A DNA stretch of 10,485 nt from NCBI GenBank assembly GCA_023488865.1, contig JAMDDG010000087.1, positions 1 to 10,485 on the forward strand, read 5' to 3'. The translations under genes and the position numbers were made by a program. This document shows, one piece after another, positions 1 through 5,586 of the stretch (the first letter of the stretch is position 1; each line of letters begins with the position of its first letter). The DNA comes from Bacteroidota bacterium. Lineage in GTDB: Bacteria > Bacteroidota > Bacteroidia > Bacteroidales > Prolixibacteraceae. The notes beneath the pieces were generated by a model. That model did not search any database. It saw nothing but the letters and a program-made list of their open reading frames with translations, and had not been told where the DNA came from.

Positions 1-60
1 CTTTGTTGAGCCGGGGATTTTTTATTGGGATTAATCAGATTGATAGATTATAGGATTGAA

Positions 61-155
61 AAAGAGGCGTAGGGCTGGGAGAAAGAAGCGGAGAAACAGG
101 AAACTGGGAAACGGAGAAACAGAGAACACGGAGTGACGGAGAGACCGAGGGAGGT
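61..155 (+). repeat. Degenerate G/A-rich octamer tandem repeat, left arm
   Basis: The plus strand is almost all purine and falls into 8-base units with a shared pattern. From about position 99 the units read ggaaactg, ggaaacgg, agaaacag, agaacacg, gagtgacg, gagagacc, gagggagg. The units are imperfect, so this is a decayed or fast-drifting short tandem repeat rather than a CRISPR. No convincing reading frame crosses it. A matching G-rich octamer tract lies on the opposite strand at 249-296, so the two tracts face each other around a central hairpin segment. The octamer period is read directly; calling it a dispersed intergenic element is inference. Confidence 0.6.
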
Positions 156-180
156 TGGTCAGGCTCCATCTTCCCGGGGT

Positions 181-251
181 GGAGCGCAGCGGAACCAAGG
201 GGGTTACAATATCTGTCGCCGCTATGCGGCTATACTCCTGGGGTGCGCTCC
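181..251. repeat. Central palindromic segment between the octamer arms
   Basis: An 8-base inverted repeat, GGAGCGCA at 181-188 and TGCGCTCC at 244-251, encloses about 55 bases. Inside it is a compact hairpin, GCCGC-TAT-GCGGC, at 218-230. The GC-rich palindromes sit between two opposed purine-rich octamer tracts, which gives the 61-296 stretch the look of one composite intergenic element. It could be a dispersed repeat family, a remnant of a small mobile element, or a bidirectional transcript end for the gene to the right. The hairpin lacks a following T run on either strand, so it is not a standard rho-independent terminator. Confidence 0.45.
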
Positions 252-296
252 CTCAGCCCCTTAGTTCCTCCGTCTCCCACTCCCTCAGTCCCGCCA
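249..296 (-). repeat. Degenerate G-rich octamer tandem repeat, right arm
   Basis: Read on the minus strand, this tract divides into units ggactgag, ggagtggg, agacggag, gaactaag, gggctgag, ending in ggga. The period is 8 and the consensus is close to GGACTGAG. It is the same class of repeat as the left arm but on the opposite strand. It ends a few bases before the stop codon of the AraC-family gene at 305. Confidence 0.6.
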
Positions 297-304
297 GGGG
301 AGTG

Positions 305-1156
305 TTAGCGAAATCTCTTCCTGTACTCTGAAGGAGTCATTCCGGTGATGCTTTTGAAGTAGAGGTTAAAATTGGCGAGATTATTGTAACCACTTTCGAA
401 ACATATTTGAGCAATTGGTTTTTCGGATTCGGCTAGTTTTTTTGCCGCAATGCTGATTCTCATCTCCTTGACATACTGTATAAAAGTTTTTCCAGTCCGT
501 TTTTTGAAATAGCGACAAAATGAGCCCGGAGCCATAAGTAACAGATCTGAAGCAGCCTTCAGACTAATTCCATCCTGAATGTTGTGGAAGACATACTCGT
601 AAACATCTTTGAGCTGATCAAGATCTTTTAAATAGTTTGTGGGATATTCGGGCGTATGTGACAAACTCTCTTTTTCATCTATCTGGATCAATTCTTTGAA
701 GATGTATAACAATTCAATATAACTCTCCAATCCTTTTAATTGGGTTAACTTTTCCATACGCTCTTTTACAACAGCAATTTTATCCCCTTTAAAGAAAAGG
801 CCTGTATTGCCCCGATTAAGCAATTCCTTTACCGTTTCGAGTTCTGGCAGATTGAAAAGATCCGATCCCACGATATCTTCATCAAAATGAATAACAATAC
901 AAGTTGGCGGTGACTCATTTTCACGCTCAAATACTTCCCAACAATGAGGAAGATTAGGTCCTAACAATACCAAATCGCCTGCTTCAAAACCGGAAATATT
1001 ATTTCCTACAATTCGTCGGCCTGATCCTGAAATAATCAGGTTTAACTCATAATTTTTGTGTGAATGTATCTTTGGATTATTTTCTGACAGAACAAGTCTT
1101 CGCGTGATGAAGGAATGTTCGTGAGGGACATTTATTTTTGCAAAAACAAATTCCAT
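305..1156 (-). CDS. AraC-family transcriptional regulator
   Basis: This 283-residue protein has the standard two-part AraC layout. Residues about 10-110 look like a cupin-type sensing domain, with a histidine-rich segment (HSHKNYELN) and PHCW near residues 70-75. Residues about 185-283 form the double helix-turn-helix, ending in the family hallmark seen here as FESGYNNLANFNLYFKSITGMTPSEYRK in order (only the key pattern GY-N-FN-YFK-TG-TP-EYRK matters). Such proteins bind a small ligand, often a sugar or related compound, and activate or repress nearby genes. The ligand is not predictable from the sequence. The ATG at 1154-1156 has no Shine-Dalgarno sequence but lies 26 bases after a TATATTTG element. 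The gene is separated from its neighbours by the repeat region on one side and a terminator on the other, so it is probably monocistronic and its target may lie outside the window. Confidence 0.9.
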   Translation of the reverse strand: MEFVFAKINVPHEHSFITRRLVLSENNPKIHSHKNYELNLIISGSGRRIVGNNISGFEAGDLVLLGPNLPHCWEVFERENESPPTCIVIHFDEDIVGSDLFNLPELETVKELLNRGNTGLFFKGDKIAVVKERMEKLTQLKGLESYIELLYIFKELIQIDEKESLSHTPEYPTNYLKDLDQLKDVYEYVFHNIQDGISLKAASDLLLMAPGSFCRYFKKRTGKTFIQYVKEMRISIAAKKLAESEKPIAQICFESGYNNLANFNLYFKSITGMTPSEYRKRFR

Positions 1157-1182
1157 GGTATTGATAAGTCAATCAACAAATG

Positions 1183-1190
1183 CAAATATA
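1183..1190 (-). promoter_or_regulatory. Putative Bacteroidota -7 element for the AraC-family gene
   Basis: On the minus strand the bases read TATATTTG, an exact match to the TAnnTTTG -7 consensus of Bacteroidota. It sits 26 bases before the ATG. No matching TTTG or TTG -33 element is found at the usual spacing of about 17-23 bases, so the assignment rests on one element only. Confidence 0.4.
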
Positions 1191-1313
1191 GAGACAATAT
1201 TAAATTTAAGGTTTCATAAAAAGCAGGTTTTTGAGAAAAATTATTTAAAATGAGATAAGTAGCAGACGTTTCCTATTGTTCCAAGTTTCAGCAGATGTTG
1301 AAAAATTGTTAAC

Positions 1314-1338
1314 AAAAAAAAACCTCGCATACGCGAGG
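1314..1338 (-). terminator. Rho-independent terminator after tRNA-Ser
   Basis: On the minus strand a perfect 6-bp GC-rich stem (CCTCGC/GCGAGG, 1323-1328 with 1333-1338) encloses a 4-base loop. It is followed directly by nine T residues (complement of the A run at 1314-1322). It starts about 15 bases after the end of the tRNA and is placed to end the tRNA transcript before the AraC-family promoter region. Confidence 0.85.
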
Positions 1339-1352
1339 CCGTTCAGTCTTTG

Positions 1353-1440
1353 CGGAGAGAATGGGATTCGAACCCATGGTTCCCTTTAGAGGAACACACG
1401 CTTTCCAGGCGTGCCAATTCAACCACTCTTGCATCTCTCC
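1353..1440 (-). tRNA. tRNA-Ser, anticodon GGA
   Basis: The 88-base minus-strand sequence folds as a class II tRNA. The acceptor stem GGAGAGA (1434-1440) pairs perfectly with TCTCTCC (1354-1360), followed by discriminator G at 1353. The T arm contains GGTTCGAATCC. The anticodon stem CACGC/GCGTG holds loop CTGGAAA with anticodon GGA at 1404-1406, which reads UCC and UCU serine codons. A long variable arm (GTTCC...GGAAC) is typical of serine tRNA. The 3' CCA is not encoded, as the next bases are CAA. Confidence 0.95.
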
Positions 1441-1465
1441 CTTTAGCTATTTTTAAAAGGAATGA

Positions 1466-1473
1466 CAAAAGTA
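1466..1473 (-). promoter_or_regulatory. Putative -7 element for tRNA-Ser
   Basis: The minus strand reads TACTTTTG, an exact TAnnTTTG match, 25 bases upstream of the mature tRNA 5' end. A TTTG lies 15 bases further upstream (1489-1492), which is shorter than the usual -33 to -7 spacing, so the upstream element is doubtful. Confidence 0.45.
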
Positions 1474-1489
1474 GAAGATTTTTTGATTC

Positions 1490-1513
1490 AAAAAAACCTG
1501 GGCATATCCCAAA
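1490..1513 (-). terminator. Weak candidate terminator for the sigma operon
   Basis: On the minus strand a short stem, TGGG-ATATG-CCCA, extendable by two G-T pairs, is followed by seven T residues (complement of the A run at 1490-1496). It lies about 65 bases after the stop of the Spy/CpxP-like gene and just before the tRNA promoter, which is where a terminator is expected. The stem is short, so confidence is limited. Confidence 0.4.
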
Positions 1514-1575
1514 TGGGTTATTGACGAAAAAACTTTACTTTAATTTACCGCGGGGATTACGGTAGACATTCACAA

Positions 1576-2031
1576 TCACCGGCTCATTAACCTCCGCTTC
1601 ATTTCATCCAAAACCTTTTTGCGCAATTCAGCTTCCGTTTGGTACAACTTGATAATTTTTTGAGGTGGCAGGACGGACTTGAATTCCTTGTAATATTTCT
1701 CGCGGATTGCGATTAATTTTTTTATGTTTTCCAATTGATTTACAATTAAATGATCTGCCTCTTCGGTAGATAGGCTATCTGCATCAATTTTCATTAACCT
1801 CGCTTGTTGTCTAAAGTCTATCCCGGAAATTTCCCGGTCATATTTCAGGTAAATTGGACGAAATTGTTCAAATGTGGACTGATCGAGGGATAATTTAATC
1901 CTGATTTCACGCAATTTTGCCTGGACAATCCTTTCGTGAAGTGTAGGGAAACGTGCATTATTTTGAGACTCTGCGTCCAAACCGGCAAGCAGGGATAGCA
2001 ACAAAAGCAGGGTTGATAAAAAATACTTCAT
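1576..2031 (-). CDS. Periplasmic Spy/CpxP-like protein
   Basis: This 151-residue protein begins with a clear signal peptide: K2, a leucine-rich core at residues 4-16, and a likely cleavage site after A20 (GLDA/ES). The mature part is helical and charged, with LSLDQSTFEQFRPIYLKYDREI-type sequence around residues 47-69. That resembles the 'L-T-x-x-Q' helices of Spy/CpxP/LTXXQ proteins, which bind unfolded proteins or metals in the periplasm. The family match is by pattern only and the two LTxxQ motifs are not canonical. It is the last gene of a sigma - membrane protein - periplasmic protein operon, 17 bases after the preceding gene. This suggests an output or feedback role in envelope stress. 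A 10-base tandem duplication spans its start codon. Confidence 0.6.
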   Translation of the reverse strand: MKYFLSTLLLLLSLLAGLDAESQNNARFPTLHERIVQAKLREIRIKLSLDQSTFEQFRPIYLKYDREISGIDFRQQARLMKIDADSLSTEEADHLIVNQLENIKKLIAIREKYYKEFKSVLPPQKIIKLYQTEAELRKKVLDEMKRRLMSR

Positions 2032-2044
2032 TTTACTTCATTTT
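2025..2044 (-). repeat. Exact 10-base tandem duplication across the start of the Spy/CpxP-like gene
   Basis: The plus-strand unit ACTTCATTTT occurs twice in direct succession, at 2025-2034 and 2035-2044. On the coding (minus) strand each copy carries AAAATGAAGT. The downstream copy holds the real start codon. The upstream copy creates a minimal ATG AAG TAA reading frame at 2033-2041, ending just before the real start. Confidence 0.85.
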
Positions 2045-2048
2045 AAGT

Positions 2049-2540
2049 TCATTGAGCTGAATCACTTATAAATGGATCAATCTGAAACATAGCTGACATT
2101 TGTGATAACTCTTCGTCTGGTAAATCGGATAAAACATCGCTAACTACTTCTGTGGTAGTCGTATTTGTGGTTTTATTTTCTTGAGCGGATCGCTTTATTT
2201 CATTTGCTCTTGTTCTTTGGGCAACTCGCTTTTGAGGATGAACTATTTGTTTCCCAGCTGGTAGCAACTGTTGAACTGTCAAGTTGGATTCAGACTTATT
2301 ATCCGGATCCAACATAAAATAACCCAGAAAAAACAGCGCTGACAGTGATGCTGCCACTGAAACTAAACCCCATAACCTTCTGTTTTTTTTGTGATCTTGT
2401 TCTCTTTGTTTTGCTTTCTGAAGTGTTTTATTAGAAATTTCTTCAAAAAAATCGAGAGGGGCTTTGTACGGCAATTTTTTCCCAATTGCTTGAAATTCTA
2501 TCTCTTTTTTCATATACGCTCTTTTATTTTTAATGGCCAT
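2049..2540 (-). CDS. Single-pass membrane protein, probable anti-sigma factor or sensor
   Basis: This 163-residue protein has a basic N-terminal cytoplasmic segment, one membrane helix (about residues 57-77, LWGLVSVAASLSALFFLGYF) and a Thr/Ser/Glu-rich outer segment. The N-terminus carries IGKKLPYKAPLDFFEEI, a pattern common in Bacteroidota membrane proteins encoded directly after ECF sigma genes. By position and topology it probably holds the sigma factor at the membrane, though no zinc-binding anti-sigma HxxxCxxC motif is present. Two starts are possible. The ATG at 2540 has GGGAG six bases upstream. An in-frame ATG at 2513 gives MKKEIEFQAIGKK, closer to the usual family start but with weaker ribosome-binding context. 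It lies 93 bases after the sigma gene, and that gap shows no clear promoter. Confidence 0.65.
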   Translation of the reverse strand: MAIKNKRAYMKKEIEFQAIGKKLPYKAPLDFFEEISNKTLQKAKQREQDHKKNRRLWGLVSVAASLSALFFLGYFMLDPDNKSESNLTVQQLLPAGKQIVHPQKRVAQRTRANEIKRSAQENKTTNTTTTEVVSDVLSDLPDEELSQMSAMFQIDPFISDSAQ

Positions 2541-2633
2541 AGGGAACTCCCAATAATCATCCTCGTGTGAACGAAAGATTTTCTTATAGTCGTTTCTTGT
2601 CTAATTCTATTTAACAGTTTTGGTAATTCCTAC

Positions 2634-3182
2634 TCATGCTTGATTTAACAGGTATTGTTTTATTTTTTTGCTGGCATAATGAAAGTTGGTCTTTAAGGAA
2701 TTCACTGAAGAATTCAAAATTTGTCCGATTTCTTCGTAACTAAGTTCGTCGTAATAGCGCAGATTAAAAACAATCTGTTGTTTCTCGGGAAGTTGCAGTA
2801 TTGCTTCCTGAAATTTGAACAAAATAGTTTCGCTTTCAAAGGCATCGGTTCCGGAAAGTTCATCGGACGTTTCTTTATTCATAGGCCCAATATTTTTTTC
2901 CCTTTTTTTATTTTTTCTGAAATGCTTCCTGCATTCGTTTGTTGCAATCCGGTAAATCCAGGTAAAAATCTTGCTTTCACCTTTAAAAGAATTGGCATAG
3001 CGGTATACCTGAATAAATGTTTCCTGCAAAATATCCTCGGCATCCTCGTGCAAAACGACCAAACGACGGATGTGCCAATAAATTGGTTTTTTATAAGTGT
3101 CCATCAACTGAAGAAACCCTTTATCCCTGGTGGCCGGATCCTTTATTAGCTTTAAAATCTCTGCGTCAGCCGTTTCAATCAT
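2634..3182 (-). CDS. ECF-type RNA polymerase sigma factor (sigma-70 family)
   Basis: The product of about 182 residues has both ECF domains. Region 2 spans about residues 25-92, with the core-binding and -10-recognition pattern DAEDILQETFIQVYR and FTWIYRIATNECRKHFR. Region 4 spans about residues 128-178, with LPEKQQIVFNLRYYDELSYEEIG and a helix-turn-helix ending in KKIKQYL. No region 3 or extra C-terminal domain is seen. It would direct RNA polymerase to a small stress regulon, probably including its own operon. The frame extends one codon upstream to a TTG at 3183-3185, but the adjacent ATG at 3180-3182 is the better start. It heads the operon containing the membrane partner and the Spy/CpxP-like protein. 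No exact -7/-33 pair was found upstream, which would fit autoregulation from a sigma-specific promoter. Confidence 0.9.
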   Translation of the reverse strand: MIETADAEILKLIKDPATRDKGFLQLMDTYKKPIYWHIRRLVVLHEDAEDILQETFIQVYRYANSFKGESKIFTWIYRIATNECRKHFRKNKKREKNIGPMNKETSDELSGTDAFESETILFKFQEAILQLPEKQQIVFNLRYYDELSYEEIGQILNSSVNSLKTNFHYASKKIKQYLLNQA

Positions 3183-3340
3183 CAATGATGTCCTTTTGTT
3201 TTTTTGGATACTACAAATTACTGAAAGTTAAATTATAAACGTAAATATCTTCGCCAAAGGAAAATATTAAAAAAAAACGAATTTTGACAAGGGAAAGTTA
3301 CACCGGCTGAAATCCGCATGGATGAAATCAGGTATTGACT

Positions 3341-3970
3341 TTATTTGCTCTTTTTCAGCGCTTTATAAATAATGAACCCAAATACAATGAGACCCAGGAT
3401 TATAAATGCCAAAGAGATATGTTTACTGTACTCCTTAACTTTCGACATCAGCATGTCGTGGGGGACGAACGATTCAAGGTTGTAGCCGATGGTTGCCAGT
3501 ATGGTGTTCCAGGCCCCGGCCCCTAAAGCCGTGTACAATATAAATCTTGCCAGGCCCATTCGGGCAAGTCCGGCCGGGATCGAAATAAGATGCCTTACAC
3601 CCGGAATCAACCGGCCGGTAAAGATCGAAATGGCGCCATTTTTATCAAAAAAGGCTTCTGTTTTCCTGACAGCAGCTTCATCAATCATTAACATATGCCC
3701 AAACCGGCTATTGGCAAACCGGTAAACAATCGGGCGTCCGATTACAACAGCAAGAAAATAATTGGTGACGGAGCCAATTACGGCCCCTAATGTCGAAAAA
3801 AATACGACAAAATAAATGTTTAACTCTCCGGCGGCAGCTTTGTAAGCGGCCGGTGGAACGACCAATTCTGACGGTAAGGGGACAACTGAACTTTCAATAG
3901 CCATTAAAAGGGTTATCGTCCAGTAGTTTAAGTTGTCGAGGCACCATTGAATAAATCCGATCGATTCCAT
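3341..3970 (-). CDS. DedA-family (SNARE-associated/VTT domain) membrane protein
   Basis: The preferred product has 209 residues and several hydrophobic helices. The re-entrant-loop signature ESSVVPLPSELVVPP is at residues about 26-40, and the second family motif, FFDKNGAISIFTGRLIPG followed by RHLISIPAGLARM, is at about 107-138. DedA proteins act in the cytoplasmic membrane as lipid or polyprenyl-phosphate flippase-type transporters that support envelope integrity and proton homeostasis; the substrate here is unknown. A longer frame of 225 residues would need a TTG start at 4016-4018. The ATG at 3968-3970 is preferred because it begins at the usual family N-terminus and because a strong promoter (4006-4037) lies inside the longer frame. 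It is transcribed divergently from the hdr operon and is probably unrelated to it. Confidence 0.88.
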   Translation of the reverse strand: MESIGFIQWCLDNLNYWTITLLMAIESSVVPLPSELVVPPAAYKAAAGELNIYFVVFFSTLGAVIGSVTNYFLAVVIGRPIVYRFANSRFGHMLMIDEAAVRKTEAFFDKNGAISIFTGRLIPGVRHLISIPAGLARMGLARFILYTALGAGAWNTILATIGYNLESFVPHDMLMSKVKEYSKHISLAFIILGLIVFGFIIYKALKKSK

Positions 3971-4005
3971 AAAAGCAGTTAGATTATTTTCGTTGCTTAG
4001 CCTTA

Positions 4006-4037
4006 CAAATGTAGACAATGCCGGTTAACTTCACAAA
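4006..4037 (-). promoter_or_regulatory. Bacteroidota-type promoter for the DedA-family gene
   Basis: On the minus strand a -33 TTTG (complement of 4034-4037) is followed after 20 bases by TACATTTG (complement of 4006-4013). This fits the Bacteroidota sigma-ABfr consensus TTTG-N(17-23)-TAnnTTTG. The element ends 35 bases before the ATG at 3970, leaving a short leader. It rules against the TTG start at 4018, which lies within the promoter. Confidence 0.65.
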
Positions 4038-4138
4038 GAAAAGTTTTGGATAAGATCCGATAAACAAATATTCGAACATTGGATTTTAATTTAGAAAGAT
4101 TTTAAAGATAACCCTTTATTATCATGAAACTTAATTTT

Positions 4139-4146
4139 TACCTTTA
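4139..4146 (+). promoter_or_regulatory. Weak candidate -7 element for the hdr-flx operon
   Basis: TACCTTTA differs from TAnnTTTG at the last base only and lies about 40 bases before the first possible start of hdrC. No -33 element is found at proper spacing. It is the best match on the plus strand in the 4020-4185 divergent intergenic region, but the operon may use another sigma factor or an activator. Confidence 0.25.
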
Positions 4147-4185
4147 GTGCATGATATGAATGAATGTAACTATATATGAACCAAT

Positions 4186-4746
4186 ATGGAAAATAAGGGT
4201 AAAATGTCTGAACTGCAGTCACATACAGGAGTAGGGATCATGCGATGTTACCAGTGTGGAAAATGTACTGCTGGTTGCGTTCTTGCCCCGGACATGAATT
4301 TTCCACCCAGTTATTTGATGCGGTTGCTTCAGACTGGAACAAAAGAAAATTATGAAAAGATACTCAGTTCAAACTCTATCTGGCTTTGCCTGAATTGTGA
4401 AAACTGCCTTGGTCGTTGCCCTATGGAGATCGATATTCCAAAACTAATGGATTATTTGAGGACACAATCGATTAAAACGCAAAAAATTCATCCTGATGCA
4501 AGGCCAATTATCTCCTTCCATCAATCCTTCCTTGATTCAATAAAATATACTGGCCGACTGTACGAGATGGGCCTTATTGCTGCATTTAAGGCCCGTACTT
4601 TCCGCTTGACACAAGATATGAACATCGCCCCTGCGATGTACCTGAAAGGCAAATTGCACCTTTTACCCGAAAAGATCAAAGACAGAAGGAGTATGAAAAG
4701 GATATTTGCCCAAACGATCGAAAACACTAAGAAAGAAAATCAATGA
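4186..4746 (+). CDS. hdrC: Heterodisulfide reductase subunit C, HdrC
   Basis: The 186-residue soluble protein carries two classic [4Fe-4S] motifs: C21-C24-C27-C31 and C68-C71-C74-C78, the second ending in CP. There is no membrane segment, so this is the cytoplasmic HdrC of HdrABC complexes rather than a membrane HdrE/DsrM-like fusion. Its role is to pass electrons from HdrA to the catalytic subunit HdrB. Residues about 100-186 form an extended helical, basic C-terminal tail. The start is uncertain. ATG at 4186 has no ribosome-binding site, and an in-frame ATG at 4204 follows AAGGG by four bases; either leaves all cysteines intact. Its stop overlaps the hdrB start as ATGA. Base composition is AT-rich like the left-hand genes, unlike the rest of the operon. 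Confidence 0.9.
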   Translation: MENKGKMSELQSHTGVGIMRCYQCGKCTAGCVLAPDMNFPPSYLMRLLQTGTKENYEKILSSNSIWLCLNCENCLGRCPMEIDIPKLMDYLRTQSIKTQKIHPDARPIISFHQSFLDSIKYTGRLYEMGLIAAFKARTFRLTQDMNIAPAMYLKGKLHLLPEKIKDRRSMKRIFAQTIENTKKENQ

Positions 4747-5582
4747 AGATAGGATTTTACCCGGGTTGTTCGCTCACCGGATCCTCAAGGGAATACAACG
4801 AGTCGGTGGTCGCGATAGCCAAAGCATTAGATATTGAACTGGTCGAGATTAAGGACTGGAACTGCTGCGGGGCCACAGCCGCCCACTCGATGAACGAGGA
4901 GCTGTCGTTGTCGCTTCCGGCACGCATCATGGCTTTGGCCGAAGAACAGGGACTGACCGAGGTGGTTGTCCCGTGTGCCGCCTGTTACAATCGGTTGAAA
5001 GTAACACAGCACGAACTGGAAGACGATAAAAAACGCATCAGGGTAACCGAAATACTTCAACTTCCTTACCAGGGAAGCCTGAAGATCATCAATGTCCTGC
5101 AAATGCTGGAAGCCTATGGCGTCGAAAACATTAAAGCCAAAGTTACCCAACCTTTTGCGCACAAAGTAGCCTGTTATTATGGCTGTTTGCTGGTACGGCC
5201 ACACTCCATCCTGCAGTTTGACCGGGTGGAAGATCCGCAAAGCATGGATGAACTGATCAGGATAATTGGCGGCACGACCGTGGATTGGGCATTCAAAACG
5301 GAGTGCTGCGGCGGAGGCTTTTCTGTCTCCCGCACCGATCTGGTTGCCAAACTATCGGGCAACATTCTGAAGGATGCGTCCGATCGCAGCGCCGAAGCGC
5401 TGATCGTTGCCTGTCCCATGTGCCAGTCGAACCTCGATATGCGCCGTGGGGCCATCAACAAAACACTCGAAACGCCGATTGATATACCCGTCATTTATAT
5501 CACGCAGGCCATTGGGCTGGCGCTGGGCATCGGAGCCAAAGAGTTGGGTTTAAAACGTCATTTTGTAAACGTAGAATTGTAA
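4743..5582 (+). CDS. hdrB: Heterodisulfide reductase catalytic subunit B, HdrB
   Basis: The 279-residue protein contains two complete CCG (cysteine-rich) domains. Domain 1 has C9, C41-C42-G43 and C78-x2-C81. Domain 2 has C144 and C148, C188-C189-G190 and C224-x2-C227. In methanogen HdrB each such set binds a noncubane [4Fe-4S] cluster, and the pair cleaves a disulfide. With both sets intact, this subunit should be catalytically competent for a disulfide or related sulfur substrate. The substrate is not visible: CoM-S-S-CoB is the methanogen substrate and DsrC trisulfide or disulfide is proposed in sulfate reducers. It overlaps hdrC by four bases and ends four bases before hdrA. GC content rises sharply at this gene. 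Confidence 0.93.
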   Translation: MKIGFYPGCSLTGSSREYNESVVAIAKALDIELVEIKDWNCCGATAAHSMNEELSLSLPARIMALAEEQGLTEVVVPCAACYNRLKVTQHELEDDKKRIRVTEILQLPYQGSLKIINVLQMLEAYGVENIKAKVTQPFAHKVACYYGCLLVRPHSILQFDRVEDPQSMDELIRIIGGTTVDWAFKTECCGGGFSVSRTDLVAKLSGNILKDASDRSAEALIVACPMCQSNLDMRRGAINKTLETPIDIPVIYITQAIGLALGIGAKELGLKRHFVNVEL

Positions 5583-5586
5583 CGAT

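Noticed and set aside
61..296. Possible CRISPR array
   Set aside because: The units are only 8 bases, degenerate and directly adjacent, with no spacers of constant length and no cas genes nearby.
1353..1440. tRNA-Ser as integration site of a mobile element
   Set aside because: No repeat of the tRNA 3' end, integrase or other mobility gene is seen in the window.
1546..1564. Hairpin TACCG-N9-CGGTA as terminator of the Spy/CpxP-like gene
   Set aside because: The stem has only five pairs with a 9-base loop, and the nearest T run on the minus strand is about 12 bases away. The 1490-1513 structure fits better.
1350..1565. Open frame of 71 codons on the plus strand beginning MRREWDSNPWFPLEEHT
   Set aside because: It is antisense translation of the tRNA-Ser gene and its leader, a well-known source of spurious protein calls.
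2721..3149. 142-codon plus-strand open frame opposite the sigma gene
   Set aside because: It lies entirely antisense to a sigma factor with clear region 2 and region 4 motifs; its translation shows no recognisable domain.
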